Shown piece after piece: positions 32,651 through 41,941 of a DNA stretch of 43,448 bases. Position numbers and translations under genes: made by a program. The DNA lies in assembly GCA_919902515.1 (NCBI GenBank), contig CAKKRD010000058.1:1-43448 (forward strand), read 5' to 3'. Under the pieces are notes generated by a model. The model was not told the origin of the DNA and did no database searches. It saw only the letters and a list, made by a program, of their open reading frames with translations. The DNA comes from Nitrosomonadaceae bacterium (lineage in GTDB: Bacteria; Pseudomonadota; Gammaproteobacteria; Burkholderiales; Nitrosomonadaceae). How positions within the stretch are numbered: the first letter of the stretch is position 1; each line of letters starts with the position of its first letter.

Positions 32651-33737
32651 GGCTACTTGCAAACTCCTTCATGAACTGGACCAGAGCAGCCACCCCCTCG
32701 ATCGGCATGGCGTTGTAGATTGAAGCGCGCATCCCGCCCACTGAACGATGACCCTTCAGTTGTATCAGGCCGCGTGCCTGCGCCTGTTGCAGAAACGCTC
32801 CATCCAGCGCTGCGTCTTTCAGGGTGAAAGGCACATTCATCCGCGAACGGTCGGATCTGGCCACCGGACAGTGATAAAAATCAGTGGTATCGAATAAGTC
32901 ATACAACAGACCGGCCTTGGCTATATTGACCTTTTCCATTGCCGCCAAGCCGCCATTCCTCTTCAGCCACTCCAATACCAGACCCATGATGTACATGGCG
33001 TAGGTTGGCGGAGTGTTATACATGGAATCATTATCGGCGTGGATTTTGTAGTCGAACATGGTCGGCGTACCGGGCACGGTTGCTCCCAGCAAATCCTCGC
33101 GTACCATGACTATGGTCAACCCTGCCGGGCCCATATTTTTCTGCGCTCCGGCATAAATCAGCCCAAACCGGGCCACATCCAGCGGACGCGACAATATGCT
33201 GGAAGACATGTCCGCCACCAGCGGCACATCGCCGTTCAGGTGCGACAAGTCAGGCACCCAGTTGAACTCCACTCCGCCGATGGTCTCATTGGGCGTGTAA
33301 TGCACATACGCCGCAGCCGGATCAAGCACCCATTTGTCCTGTGCCGGCGCGTAGGTGAAATTCGCATCCTCGGATGAGGCCGCGATATTGACAGCACAGT
33401 ATTTCTTCGCTTCCTTGATAGCTTTTTTGGACCACTCGCCGGTGTTGATATAATCGGTGCTTTTTTTGCCGCGCAACAGATTCATCGGCACCATGGCAAA
33501 CTGACTGGAAGCACCGCCCGACAGGAACAGCACCTTGTAGTTACCCGGGATACCCGCCAGTTCGCGCAAATCAGCTTCAACTTTTGCGGCGATGGACATG
33601 AATTCCTTGCCGCGATGGCTCATCTCCATCACCGACATGCCGCTGCTGTGCCAGTCGAGCATTTCGTCGCGCGCCTGTTGCAGCACTTCCGCCGGCAATA
33701 TCGCAGGGCCCGCGCTGAAATTAAATATACGTTCCAT
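32643..33737 (-). CDS. serC: Phosphoserine aminotransferase
   Basis: A 364-residue class V PLP aminotransferase making phosphoserine from phosphohydroxypyruvate. Through 4-phosphohydroxythreonine it also serves pyridoxal phosphate synthesis. Motifs: NFSAGPAILPAEVLQQ, HRGKEFMSI, LFLSGGASSQFAMVP, SSSILSRPLDV, the PLP lysine in YAGAQKNMGPAGLTIV, and the C-terminal GHRSVGGMRASIYNAMP. It is 33 bp downstream of gyrA with an AAGGA just before the ATG, and serA follows with an overlap, so serine genes 1 and 2 are coupled. Confidence 0.96.
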   Translation of the reverse strand: MERIFNFSAGPAILPAEVLQQARDEMLDWHSSGMSVMEMSHRGKEFMSIAAKVEADLRELAGIPGNYKVLFLSGGASSQFAMVPMNLLRGKKSTDYINTGEWSKKAIKEAKKYCAVNIAASSEDANFTYAPAQDKWVLDPAAAYVHYTPNETIGGVEFNWVPDLSHLNGDVPLVADMSSSILSRPLDVARFGLIYAGAQKNMGPAGLTIVMVREDLLGATVPGTPTMFDYKIHADNDSMYNTPPTYAMYIMGLVLEWLKRNGGLAAMEKVNIAKAGLLYDLFDTTDFYHCPVARSDRSRMNVPFTLKDAALDGAFLQQAQARGLIQLKGHRSVGGMRASIYNAMPIEGVAALVQFMKEFASSHA

Positions 33738-33770
33738 TCCTTACTCTTGCACTCCCCTGCGATTTAATCG

Positions 33771-36317
33771 CTATTCTCCGTCGGTCTCAACCACTCTCTC
33801 CAGTCCGGCGAGCTTCTCACCTTTATCCAGATTGATCAGAGTCACCCCCTGGGTGGAGCGGCTCATTTCGCGAACTTCCTTGACGCGAGTGCGAATTAAG
33901 ACACCGCCGGTGGTAATCAGCATGATTTCATCATCCTGCCTGACCAGCCTCGCCGCCACCACTTTGCCGTTGCGTTCACTGGTCTTGATCGCAATCATGC
34001 CCTGGGTACCGCGGCCATGGCGGGTGTATTCGCTTATCGGCGTACGCTTGCCGTAGCCATTTTCGGTCGCGGTCAATACCGCCAGTTCCTCGCTCTCAGC
34101 CACCAACAGGGAAATAACCTTCTGTCCCTTGCCCAGCTTCATGCCGCGCACGCCGCGCGCACCGCGCCCCATCGGACGCACGTCATTCTCATCAAAACGT
34201 ACCGCCTTGCCAGCATCGGAAAACAGCATCACGTCGTGTTTGCCTTCGGTTAGCGCGACACCGATCAGATAATCGCTTTCGTCCAGTCCCACTGCGATGA
34301 TGCCGCTGGTGCGCGGCCGCGAGAACTCGGACAGCGGCGTCTTCTTCACCGTACCAAAGGAAGTAGCCATGAATATATAGCGGTTCTCGTCGAATGCTTT
34401 TACCGGCAGGATGGCATTGATCTTCTCACCCTGCTCCAGTTGCACCAGATTGACGATGGGTTTGCCGCGCGCGGAGCGCCCACCCTGCGGTACCGAGTAA
34501 ACCTTGATCCAGTACACCCGCCCACGACTGGAAAAGCACAGAATGTAATCGTGCGTATTGGCGATGAACAGATTGTCGATGAAGTCATCTTCTTTGGTAC
34601 CTGTCGCCTGTTTACCGCGCCCACCGCGTTTTTGTGCGTGATAATCGTCCAGCGGCTGCGACTTGATGTAGCCGCTGTGCGACAGCGTTACGACCATATC
34701 TGCCGGCGCGATCAGATCTTCCATGCTCAAATCGTGAGTACTGATCACGATTTCGCTGCGGCGTTTGTCGCCAAACTGTTGTTTGATGGCGGCAAGTTCC
34801 TCGGTGATGATTACGGTGATCCGTTCCGGCTTGGCGAGGATATCAAGGAAGTTGGCAATCCTGTCCATCACCTCCTTGTACTCGCTGACAATCTTGTCCT
34901 GCTCCAGACCGGTCAAGCGTTGCAGGCGCAATTCCAGAATTGCCTGCGCCTGCGCGTCGGACAGACGGTAGCCTTTTTTAGATAAACCGAATTCCGGCGC
35001 CAATCCATCCGGGCGGAATGCCTTGGCATCGACCGTGGTGCGCACGAGCATTTCCTCCACCAGCTTCGAACGCCATACCTTCGCCATCAACGCATCTTTG
35101 GCCACCACGGGGGTCGGCGCCGCCTTGATCAGGGCGATTACATCATCCACGTTGGACAGCGCCACCGCCAGACCTTCCAGCAAATGGCCGCGCTCACGTG
35201 CCTTCTTCAGTTCGAATGCCGTGCGCCGTGTCACCACTTCACGCCGGTGGCGCAGGAATGCACTGAGCATCTGCTTCAGATTCAGCAGGCGCGGCTGCCC
35301 ATCCAGCAAGGCCACCATGTTCATGCCAAAGGTGTCCTGCATCTGCGTTTCTTTATACAGATTGTTCAGCACCACTTCAGGCACTTCGCCGCGCTTCAGT
35401 TCAATCACCACGCGCATGCCGGATTTGTCCGATTCGTCGCGTAAATCGGAAATGCCCTCGATTTTCTTGTCACGCACCAATTCGCCGATACGGATCAGCA
35501 GGTTGGCCTTGTTTACCTGGTACGGCAGCTCGTCAATGATGATGCTCTGGCGGCTGCCTTTTTCCATGTCCTCGAAATGCGTGCGGGCGCGCATCACCAC
35601 GCGACCACGTCCGGTATGGTAGCCTTCTCTCACCCCGGCAACGCCGTAGATGATGCCGGCGGTCGGAAAATCTGGCGCCGGGATGATTTCGATCAATTCG
35701 TCTATGCTGGTTTCGGGATTTTTCAGCAAGACCAGGCAGGCTTCCACTACTTCATTCAGATTATGCGGCGGAATATTCGTCGCCATGCCGACTGCGATGC
35801 CGGAAGAACCGTTGATGAGCAGATTGGGGATTTTCGCCGGCAGAATCAGCGGCTCTCTTTCTGAGCCATCGTAGTTCGGGCCGAAATCCACCGTTTCCTT
35901 GTCGAGATCCGCCAGCAATTCATGGGCGATGCGCGACATACGGATTTCGGTATAACGCATTGCCGCCGCGTTGTCGCCGTCCACCGAACCGAAGTTACCC
36001 TGGCCGTCCACCAGCATGTACCGCAACGAAAAATCCTGCGCCATGCGCACGATCGTGTCATAGACCGCAGTATCCCCGTGGGGATGATATTTACCGATCA
36101 CATCACCAACGATGCGCGCAGATTTCTTGTAAGGACGGTTCCAATCGTTGGAAAGCTCATGCATGGCGAACAACGCCCGCCGGTGTACCGGTTTCAGACC
36201 GTCACGCACATCCGGCAACGCCCGCCCCACAATCACGCTCATGGCGTAATCCAGGTAGGAACGGCGCATTTCCTCTTCAAGGCTGATCGGCAGGGTTTCT
36301 TTCGCGAATTGATCCAT
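33771..36317 (-). CDS. gyrA: DNA gyrase subunit A
   Basis: An 848-residue type IIA topoisomerase subunit that, with GyrB, introduces negative supercoils. The winged-helix/tower domain has the catalytic Y122 ([10 protein letters not shown]). The quinolone-determining region reads [10 protein letters not shown] (T83, D87 in E. coli numbering, which coincides here). The coiled coil and C-gate are followed by the C-terminal beta-pinwheel with the GyrA box QKRGGRG needed for DNA wrapping. It heads the serine/aromatic operon. The ~295 bp upstream separates it from the divergent ompA-like gene. No unambiguous promoter was read. Confidence 0.97.
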   Translation of the reverse strand: MDQFAKETLPISLEEEMRRSYLDYAMSVIVGRALPDVRDGLKPVHRRALFAMHELSNDWNRPYKKSARIVGDVIGKYHPHGDTAVYDTIVRMAQDFSLRYMLVDGQGNFGSVDGDNAAAMRYTEIRMSRIAHELLADLDKETVDFGPNYDGSEREPLILPAKIPNLLINGSSGIAVGMATNIPPHNLNEVVEACLVLLKNPETSIDELIEIIPAPDFPTAGIIYGVAGVREGYHTGRGRVVMRARTHFEDMEKGSRQSIIIDELPYQVNKANLLIRIGELVRDKKIEGISDLRDESDKSGMRVVIELKRGEVPEVVLNNLYKETQMQDTFGMNMVALLDGQPRLLNLKQMLSAFLRHRREVVTRRTAFELKKARERGHLLEGLAVALSNVDDVIALIKAAPTPVVAKDALMAKVWRSKLVEEMLVRTTVDAKAFRPDGLAPEFGLSKKGYRLSDAQAQAILELRLQRLTGLEQDKIVSEYKEVMDRIANFLDILAKPERITVIITEELAAIKQQFGDKRRSEIVISTHDLSMEDLIAPADMVVTLSHSGYIKSQPLDDYHAQKRGGRGKQATGTKEDDFIDNLFIANTHDYILCFSSRGRVYWIKVYSVPQGGRSARGKPIVNLVQLEQGEKINAILPVKAFDENRYIFMATSFGTVKKTPLSEFSRPRTSGIIAVGLDESDYLIGVALTEGKHDVMLFSDAGKAVRFDENDVRPMGRGARGVRGMKLGKGQKVISLLVAESEELAVLTATENGYGKRTPISEYTRHGRGTQGMIAIKTSERNGKVVAARLVRQDDEIMLITTGGVLIRTRVKEVREMSRSTQGVTLINLDKGEKLAGLERVVETDGE

Positions 36318-36612
36318 TAAGATATTTTTCTATCAGAGACAATAAGTTATGGCGGGAATTCTGCCGTGGACAGCAATAAATAAAGTTGCCAATTCTATCA
36401 CGCCGCCCCTGTTGTAGCCACCCGGGTGTTCTTATGTCCATGCCATCCGCAATAACACGGCTCCCGCAGGCATGGATCCCCAACCGGACAACCGGGCGTG
36501 GCATTCCCGGAATAATGTGCTATATAGGAACAGATGGTGTGGTTTTGTCCATCACTACACTGGCAAAAGGTAGTCTATTTAAATTGAAGTCTTCCCAGAA
36601 AGGAGCATGAGC

Positions 36613-37275
36613 ATGAAAAGCGTATCGACCAAAAAACTCCTGTTTAGCGCGATTGTTCTGCCGATATTTTTTTCCGGAGCTGCCATGGCTCAAGTAAAAA
36701 AATCGGAAGCCTACTTGGTAGACGACCGCGCCGTACCAGCCAGGAATTCCACTAATCTATGCTGGCACACCAACGATTGGACGCCCGCCAAGGCGATTTA
36801 TGAATGTGAGCCCGACCTGGTACCCAAAAAAGTAGTCGTGGCACCTCCACCCCCACCGGCACCCAAGCCCGCACCCGCACCGGTACCCTCAAAAATGCAT
36901 TTCTCTGCTGATGAGTTGTTCGATTTCGATAAAGCTGTAGTGAAACATAGCCCATCACGGGATCAACTGGAAGAATTTGCGGCCAGGCTGAAGACTCTCA
37001 ATTATGATTCGGTCAATGTCGTCGGTTACACTGACCGCATTGGTTCCGAAGAATACAACGAGCGCCTCTCTCTGCGTCGCGCCGAAGCAGTCAAAAACCA
37101 TCTGATAACCCACGGCGTAGATGCCGGAAAAATTCGGGTTGAAGGCAAGGGCAAGGCCGATCCAATAACCGGAGACAGGTGTAAAGGCAGCAAGGCAACC
37201 AAGGCGCTGATCGCATGCCTGGCGCCTGATCGCCGCGTCATAGTCGAAGTGGACGGCACACGGGACACGAAGTAA
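36613..37275 (+). CDS. OmpA-family peptidoglycan-binding protein, copy 1
   Basis: A 220-residue secreted protein. The signal peptide is KKLLFSAIVLPIFFSGAAMA, cleaved before QVKK. A short N-terminal region with two Cys (NLCWHTNDW, IYECEP) is followed by a proline/alanine linker (PPPPPAPKPAPAPVP). The C-terminal OmpA/MotB domain has FSADELFDFDKAVVK, VVGYTDRIGSEEYNERLSLRRAEAV and DRRVIVEV. It has no beta-barrel domain. It probably bridges the outer membrane or periplasm to peptidoglycan. The start at 36613 is chosen over ATG 36607 because the paralogue at 37527 has ATC in place of that first ATG while keeping AAGGAG and the second ATG. A strong terminator follows. Confidence 0.9.
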   Translation: MKSVSTKKLLFSAIVLPIFFSGAAMAQVKKSEAYLVDDRAVPARNSTNLCWHTNDWTPAKAIYECEPDLVPKKVVVAPPPPPAPKPAPAPVPSKMHFSADELFDFDKAVVKHSPSRDQLEEFAARLKTLNYDSVNVVGYTDRIGSEEYNERLSLRRAEAVKNHLITHGVDAGKIRVEGKGKADPITGDRCKGSKATKALIACLAPDRRVIVEVDGTRDTK

Positions 37276-37301
37276 ATCCGATCTGAACATAGCTAATGAT
37301 C

Positions 37302-37332
37302 AAAGCCCTGCCACTGCGCAGGGCTTTTTTTT
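37302..37332 (+). terminator. Rho-independent terminator of OmpA-like copy 1
   Basis: AAAGCCCTGC, a 6-nt loop, GCAGGGCTTT, then a run of T. It is nearly the same as the terminator after copy 2, so it was duplicated with the gene. Confidence 0.88.
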
Positions 37333-37336
37333 GCCA

Positions 37337-37379
37337 ACAAATGATGCATCCCATAAGGTCGATACATTGCTGGCAGCTC
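37337..37379 (+). pseudogene. Relic of the amidohydrolase gene 5' end left by tandem duplication
   Basis: Forty-three bases here (ACAAATGA ... GGCAGCTC) match the first codons of the deaminase gene at 38273-38315, with a few substitutions and one missing base. In the intact gene this segment encodes [13 protein letters not shown]. Here it follows the copy 1 terminator in the same relative place and stops abruptly. It marks one breakpoint of the duplication that produced the second OmpA-like gene. Just to its right lies AGCATAT-AAAATA-ATATGCT (37394-37413), a perfect 7-bp hairpin of unknown role. Confidence 0.75.
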
Positions 37380-37526
37380 AGGAATAGTCCACAAGCATAT
37401 AAAATAATATGCTATACAACAACGTGCTAAATTAATAAAATAACTTCGTTAGGCTTGCGTTCGCGTTTGCCTGGGCAACAGATAGTCCGACTTTAAATTG
37501 AAGTTTTTCTGAAAAGGAGCATCAGC

Positions 37527-38201
37527 ATGAAAAACACATTGACCCAGAAACTCCTGTTTGGGGTGGTTGTTCTGCCGATATTTTTATCCGGGGCCGCCAT
37601 GGCTCAAGTCACAAAACCGGAAGCCTACCTGGTGGATGACCGCGCTGTGCCAGCCAGGAATTCCACCAATCTATGCTGGCACACCAGCGATTGGACGCCT
37701 GCCAAGGCGATTTATCAATGCGAGCCCGATCTGGTGATAAAGCCTGAAAAGGCGGCCAAGGCGGCCGCAGCAGCCGCAGCAGCAGCGACCGCAGCAGCAG
37801 CCAAAACCGCACCGGAGAAAGTGACCCTTTCCGCTGATACGCTGTTCGACTTTGACAAAGCCGTGTTGAAACCAGAAGGCATGCAGGCGCTGGATAATCT
37901 CATCAGCAAACTGACCGGGGTCAAATACGACCTGATCGTTGCGATCGGTTACGCGGACCGCATTGGCACCGAGGAATACAACAAAGGACTGTCGGTACGT
38001 CGCGCTGAAGCAGTCAAAAGCTACCTGGTAACGAACAAAGGAATAGACCCCAGTAACATTTTTACGGACGGCAAAGGCGAAGCCAACCCCGTGACTGGAG
38101 ATACCTGCAAAGGCGACAGAAAAACTAAGGGATTGATCGATTGTCTGCAACCCGATCGCCGGGTCGAGATTGAAGTGGCCGGAACACGGGAAGCGAAGTA
38201 A
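37527..38201 (+). CDS. OmpA-family peptidoglycan-binding protein, copy 2
   Basis: A 224-residue paralogue of the preceding gene. It shares the signal peptide (KLLFGVVVLPIFLSGAAMA/Q), the near-identical mature N-terminus with EAYLVDDRAVPARNS and the paired Cys, and the OmpA C-terminal domain (LFDFDKAVLKPEG, IGYADRIGTEEYNKGLSVRRAEAV, DRRVEIEV). The linker differs sharply: alanine-rich (AAKAAAAAAAAATAAAAKTA) instead of proline-rich, so the two have diverged in reach or flexibility. The 5' leader also matches copy 1 (TTAAATTGAAG ... AAGGAGCAT). Expression is probably independent, since each copy has its own terminator. Confidence 0.91.
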   Translation: MKNTLTQKLLFGVVVLPIFLSGAAMAQVTKPEAYLVDDRAVPARNSTNLCWHTSDWTPAKAIYQCEPDLVIKPEKAAKAAAAAAAAATAAAAKTAPEKVTLSADTLFDFDKAVLKPEGMQALDNLISKLTGVKYDLIVAIGYADRIGTEEYNKGLSVRRAEAVKSYLVTNKGIDPSNIFTDGKGEANPVTGDTCKGDRKTKGLIDCLQPDRRVEIEVAGTREAK

Positions 38202-38227
38202 ATCTGATCCGGGCGAAGTAAAAGATC

Positions 38228-38258
38228 AAAGCCCTGCACGGTAGCAGGGCTTTTTTTT
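38228..38258 (+). terminator. Rho-independent terminator of OmpA-like copy 2
   Basis: AAAGCCCTGC, ACGGTA loop, GCAGGGCTTT followed by T8 in total. It ends 19 bp before the deaminase start codon, so that gene either needs read-through or has a promoter overlapping this area. Confidence 0.88.
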
Positions 38259-38276
38259 GCTGCATTTCTACGACAA

Positions 38277-39611
38277 ATGACCCATCCCATAAAAATCGAT
38301 ACATTGCTGGCAGCTCGCTGGATCGTTCCGGTGGAACCCGCAGGAACGCTATTGCATGATCACGCCATCGCAATTGATCAAGGTACGATCCGGGCAATCC
38401 TGCCGCATGCCGAAGCACAGTCACGCTTTGCTCCAAGTGAACGAATAGTTCTCGACCAGCATGTGTTGATCCCCGGTCTGGTCAATCTGCATACCCATGC
38501 AGCCATGTCGCTGATGCGCGGGCTGGCAGACGAATTGCCATTGATGGAGTGGCTCAACCAGCGTATCTGGCCGACCGAGGCCCGGCATGTGAACGCGGAT
38601 TTCGTCCTGGATGGAACCCGGCTGGCCTGTGCCGAGATGCTGAAAGGCGGTATTACCTGTTTCAACGATATGTATTTTTTCCCGGAAGCGTCTGCCCAGG
38701 CGGCGCTGACTGCCGGGATGCGCGCCGCCATCGGCATGATCGTGATCAATTTCCGCACTGCTTACGCCAGCGATGCAGACGATTATCTGGCAAAGGGTCT
38801 GTCGCTGCGCGACCGCTACCAGCAGCACCCGCTGCTGTCGTTCTGTCTTGCGCCGCACGCGCCCTACAGCGTGAGTGACAAAACTTTTGCCAGCATCCTC
38901 ACCTATGCCGAGCAGCTCGATCTGCCCATACACATCCACCTGCACGAAACCGATGACGAAATCAAGAACAGCCTGGAAACCACCGGCTTGCGCCCGATCG
39001 AACGCCTGCACCAGCTCGGCCTGCTCGGTCCCAACTTGATCGCGGTACATATGGTGCACCTCACCGGTGAGGAGATCGGACTGCTGGCGCAACAGGGTTG
39101 CAGCGTGGTGCACTGCCCTTCTTCCAACTTGAAGCTCGCCAGCGGGTTTGCCCCCATTGCCGCACTGTTGAATCAGGGCGTCAACATCGGCCTCGGCAGC
39201 GACAGCGCCGCCAGCAATAACCGCCTCGACATATTCGAGGAAATGCGTTTGGCCGCGCTGCTCGCCAAAGCTCAAAGCGGCAGGGCGGATATACTACCGG
39301 CGCATCAGGCGCTGCAAATGGCGACGCTCAATGGCGCCAGAGCCTTGGGGCTGGGTGAGATCACCGGCTCCCTGGTCGCAGGCAAGGCGGCCGACATCAC
39401 TGCTGTGGATTTTTCCAGCCTCGAACTCTCGCCCTGCTATGATCCTGTTTCGCACCTCGTTTATGCTGCCGGACGTAACCATGTGAGCCATGTTTGGGTA
39501 AATGGTAAAATGCTGCTGAACGATGGAAAACTCACCACTCTGGATGAACAGGAACTGTTGCGCCGGACAGCATACTGGCGAGAACAGATTGGAGCGATGC
39601 ATGAAGAGTAA
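38277..39611 (+). CDS. mtaD: TRZ/ATZ family amidohydrolase, 5-methylthioadenosine/S-adenosylhomocysteine deaminase-like
   Basis: A 444-residue metal-dependent deaminase. Metal ligands are H72 and H74 (NLHTHAAMS), the His in [10 protein letters not shown] with its catalytic acid, the His in VHMVHLT, and the Asp in [14 protein letters not shown]. It most likely deaminates S-adenosylhomocysteine or 5'-methylthioadenosine, draining SAM by-products. That fits the SAM-dependent UbiG encoded next. It has no good Shine-Dalgarno and follows a terminator closely. It overlaps ubiG by 11 bp. Other purine or guanine-type deaminations cannot be excluded. Confidence 0.88.
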   Translation: MTHPIKIDTLLAARWIVPVEPAGTLLHDHAIAIDQGTIRAILPHAEAQSRFAPSERIVLDQHVLIPGLVNLHTHAAMSLMRGLADELPLMEWLNQRIWPTEARHVNADFVLDGTRLACAEMLKGGITCFNDMYFFPEASAQAALTAGMRAAIGMIVINFRTAYASDADDYLAKGLSLRDRYQQHPLLSFCLAPHAPYSVSDKTFASILTYAEQLDLPIHIHLHETDDEIKNSLETTGLRPIERLHQLGLLGPNLIAVHMVHLTGEEIGLLAQQGCSVVHCPSSNLKLASGFAPIAALLNQGVNIGLGSDSAASNNRLDIFEEMRLAALLAKAQSGRADILPAHQALQMATLNGARALGLGEITGSLVAGKAADITAVDFSSLELSPCYDPVSHLVYAAGRNHVSHVWVNGKMLLNDGKLTTLDEQELLRRTAYWREQIGAMHEE

Positions 39612-40320
39612 AGGCATGGAAAAAGACAGCGTAAATGTTGATCCACTGGAACTGGAGAAATTCAGTCAATTGGCACATCGCTGGTGGGATCCCAACAGCG
39701 AGTTCAAGCCGCTGCATGAAATCAATCCGCTGCGGCTGGATTACATCGGGCAGCTTGCCGGCCTGGAAGGAAAAACCGTGCTTGATGTTGGCTGCGGGGG
39801 TGGCATCCTGTCGGAAAGCATGGCTGTGCGTGGCGCCAAAGTCACCGGTATCGACCTCGGCGACAAATCCCTCAAAGTAGCAAAACTGCATCTGCTGGAA
39901 ACCGGCAACCAGGTGGAATACCGCAAGATTGCGGTGGAAGATCTGGCCGAAGAACAACCCCATCATTACGACATCGTCACCTGCATGGAAATGCTGGAGC
40001 ACGTGCCCGACCCGGCGAGCATCGTGCGGGCTTGCGCCAAACTGGCGAAACCCGGCGCCTGGGTTTTCTTCTCCACGCTCAACCGCAATCCGAAATCGTA
40101 CCTGTACGCTGTGGTCGGCGCGGAATATGTGTTGAATCTGCTGCCGCGTGGCACACACGATTACGCCAAGTTCATCAAGCCGTCCGAACTCGCACGTATG
40201 GCCCGCAATGCCAGACTGGATATCGAAGAGATCATCGGCATGGTCTACAACCCCATCACCAAAATCTACGCACTCGCGCCGGATTCGAGCGTGAACTACA
40301 TCATGGTGTGCCGCGCCTGA
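39601..40320 (+). CDS. ubiG: Ubiquinone biosynthesis O-methyltransferase UbiG
   Basis: A 239-residue class I SAM methyltransferase performing both O-methylations of ubiquinone synthesis at the membrane. Motifs: [23 protein letters not shown] (UbiG signature), [15 protein letters not shown] (motif I), [19 protein letters not shown] and [21 protein letters not shown]. The start at 39601 overlaps the deaminase stop and has GGAG six bases upstream. MEKDSVNVD at 39616 is an alternative. Together with gph downstream it is the conserved betaproteobacterial ubiG-gph pair. Confidence 0.95.
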   Translation: MKSKGMEKDSVNVDPLELEKFSQLAHRWWDPNSEFKPLHEINPLRLDYIGQLAGLEGKTVLDVGCGGGILSESMAVRGAKVTGIDLGDKSLKVAKLHLLETGNQVEYRKIAVEDLAEEQPHHYDIVTCMEMLEHVPDPASIVRACAKLAKPGAWVFFSTLNRNPKSYLYAVVGAEYVLNLLPRGTHDYAKFIKPSELARMARNARLDIEEIIGMVYNPITKIYALAPDSSVNYIMVCRA

Positions 40321-40342
40321 TCCGGATGTTGCACACCTGTCG

Positions 40343-40990
40343 ATGATCAAAGCTGTCTTCTTCGACCTCGACGGCACCCTTGCTGACACCGCGCCCGATC
40401 TGGGTCATGCCCTCAACCGGCAGCGTAGCGCACGCGGGCTCCCGGCCCTGCCGCTGGAACTCATCCGTACCGAGGCATCGGCCGGCGCACGCGGGCTGTT
40501 GGGACTGGGATTCAACATCGGACCCGACGATCCCGGCTACCAGAGCATGCGTGACGAGTTTCTGGATTTCTACGCCGAACGCCTGTGCCATGACACCCGT
40601 TTGTTTCCTGGCATAGCTGAACTGCTCGACCAGCTCGATGCACGCAGCCTGCCTTGGGGCATCGTCACCAACAAGCCCGCGCGCTTTACCGAACCGCTGA
40701 TGCAACTGCTGGGCCTGAGCCAGCGCGCCGCATGCATCATCAGCGGCGGCGACACGACCCACTCCAAACCACACCCCGAACCGCTGCTGGCAGCGAGTAG
40801 CGCATTGGCTGTTGCACCCGCCGAATGCATCTATCTGGGCGACGACATGCGCGACGTAGAAGCCAGCCTGGCTGCGGGGATGGAACCGGTCATCGCCCGG
40901 TACGGCTATCTTGGCAACAGCCATCCGCCTGAATCCTGGGGCGCCAGGTACCTCATCGATCATCCGCAAGACCTGCTTGCTTACATTTAA
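40343..40990 (+). CDS. gph: Phosphoglycolate phosphatase (HAD superfamily)
   Basis: A 215-residue HAD phosphatase with FFDLDGTLADT (nucleophile D8, general acid D10), a helical cap domain, WGIVTNKP (motif II), HSKPHPEP (motif III Lys) and YLGDDMRDVEAS (motif IV). It removes 2-phosphoglycolate formed by DNA 3'-end repair or oxygenase side reactions. It lies 22 bp after ubiG and is the last protein gene before ssrA. No T-run terminator follows its stop. Confidence 0.93.
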   Translation: MIKAVFFDLDGTLADTAPDLGHALNRQRSARGLPALPLELIRTEASAGARGLLGLGFNIGPDDPGYQSMRDEFLDFYAERLCHDTRLFPGIAELLDQLDARSLPWGIVTNKPARFTEPLMQLLGLSQRAACIISGGDTTHSKPHPEPLLAASSALAVAPAECIYLGDDMRDVEASLAAGMEPVIARYGYLGNSHPPESWGARYLIDHPQDLLAYI

Positions 40991-40993
40991 TTC

Positions 40994-41002
40994 TGTTAGA
41001 AT
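40994..41002 (+). promoter_or_regulatory. Extended -10 promoter upstream of ssrA
   Basis: TGTTAGAAT, an extended -10 (TG, one base, TAGAAT), directly after the gph stop. The matching -35 is poor. Transcription would begin near 41009, giving a ~57-nt leader removed when pre-tmRNA is processed. Confidence 0.42.
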
Positions 41003-41011
41003 CTCAACGGT

Positions 41012-41039
41012 GGTGATTGAACTTTCCGGTTCCATCACC
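41012..41039 (+). other. Hairpin in the pre-tmRNA leader
   Basis: GGTGAT-T-GAAC, loop TTTCCG, GTTC-C-ATCACC: ten base pairs with one internal mismatch. There is no T-run, so it is unlikely to terminate gph. It would fold in the 5' leader of the tmRNA precursor. Confidence 0.45.
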
Positions 41040-41065
41040 ATCTTATGAACGTTACACAGACTGCC

Positions 41066-41428
41066 GGGGGCGACCTGGCTTCGACGTGGGTTACAAAGCA
41101 GCGCAGGGCATACCGAGGACCAGTCACCTCGTAAATACATCTGGAAAAGCAATAGTCGCAAACGACGAACGTTACGCTCTAGCCGCTTAAATCCGGCTGG
41201 ACTCTGCACCGGTGGGCCTCAACGCCGGGTCTGGCAACAGACAGCAGAGCCATTAACGAGGATCGCGCTCCGTAGGGTCGCTTTACAGAGCGTTAAACAA
41301 TAGGTGGCTCGCCTGTCATCAGCCCGCCGGTTGGCGGATGCCGGGTTAAACTAAATAACATGGCTAAGTATGTAGAACTGACTGTAGAGGGCTTGCGGAC
41401 GCGGGTTCGATTCCCGCCGCCTCCACCA
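41066..41428 (+). ncRNA. ssrA: Transfer-messenger RNA (tmRNA)
   Basis: A 363-nt tmRNA that rescues stalled ribosomes and tags their products for proteolysis. The 5' end GGGGGCGACC pairs with the 3' GCCTCC before the encoded ACCA. The third pair is the G-U wobble that alanyl-tRNA synthetase recognises. The T-arm is GCGGGTTCGATTCCCGC. The tag reading frame (resume codon GCA at 41158, stop TAA at 41188-41190) encodes ANDERYALAA, close to betaproteobacterial tags. The mature RNA is the classic one-piece type. A strong terminator begins within the 3' end. The 3' end is also a common integration site for genomic islands, and accessory genes follow it here. Confidence 0.97.
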
Positions 41429-41475
41429 AATTAAAAAACCACCCTCGCGGTGGTTTTTTAATTTGGTGGAGGCGG
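41417..41475. terminator. 27-bp perfect inverted repeat: ssrA terminator mirroring the tmRNA 3' end
   Basis: The left arm is 41417-41443, the loop CTCGC is 41444-41448 and the right arm is 41449-41475. Every one of the 27 pairs matches. The inner part (AAAAAACCACC / GGTGGTTTTTT) works as a bidirectional terminator. The outer part is an inverted copy of the tmRNA acceptor end (CGCCTCCACCA). The resemblance continues imperfectly to about 41493 (GAACCCGC against GCGGGTTC of the T-arm). Confidence 0.8.
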
Positions 41476-41692
41476 GACGGGAGGAGAACCCGCCATCGGG
41501 TTCGACTAAGTGAGCACTGCTCGCTTGAACGCACGAGCCAAGCGAGTGTGGTCCCGAAGCGCAGCGCAGGGATGGCTGAATCGCCCTGAGGCGAGCCAGC
41601 CACATTCCCGCCGCCCTGGTAAGGAAGGCTTGCCATTGTTTCGCAAACTGCTACTATGTATCTACTTGTATAAACAAAAGGGGAGTAAGCAA

Positions 41693-41941
41693 ATGAAATT
41701 GCAGATAGCAAAATGGGGTAACAGTCTGGCGGTGCGTCTGCCGATGGAATGCACGCGGGCAGCGGGCCTGCAAGAGGGCGATAGTGTTGAAGCCAGCATC
41801 ACTCCGGCGGGTGAAATTACCCTGGCACCGGAAAAGATCTTCGACAAAACTGCCTTTTTGAACCGCCTGGCCAAGCTGCATGCCGCCATGCCGATAACGC
41901 AGCCGGTAGTGGAACGGATGCGGCAAGAGGCGCGTTACTGA
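41693..41941 (+). CDS. AbrB/MazE-type antitoxin (VapB-like)
   Basis: An 82-residue antitoxin with a swapped-hairpin SpoVT/AbrB DNA-binding fold: MKLQIAKWGNSLAVRLPMEC, then AGLQEGDSVEASI and the strand GEITLAPE. The acidic/helical tail (VVERMRQEARY) would wrap the toxin. The start at 41693 has GGGGAG about eight bases upstream. A weak TTGTTT-17-TATCTA promoter lies at 41636-41664. The stop overlaps the toxin ATG (TGATG), so the two are co-translated. The complex would repress its own promoter. Confidence 0.9.
   Translation: MKLQIAKWGNSLAVRLPMECTRAAGLQEGDSVEASITPAGEITLAPEKIFDKTAFLNRLAKLHAAMPITQPVVERMRQEARY

Noticed and set aside
36060-36085. GyrA Thr83 as a quinolone-resistance mutation
   Set aside because: Thr at this position is the natural residue in a number of bacteria. 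Without a susceptible reference strain it cannot be called a mutation.
37502-37516. Repeated AAGGAGCAT leader as a regulatory repeat
   Set aside because: It is part of the duplicated OmpA leader and ribosome-binding site, explained by the gene duplication.
41351-41711. Minus-strand open frames over the tmRNA 3' end containing ESNPRP and AGIEPAS strings
   Set aside because: These peptides are antisense readings of the tmRNA T-arm/acceptor and terminator hairpin. They recur in databases as spurious predictions and have no ribosome-binding site here.
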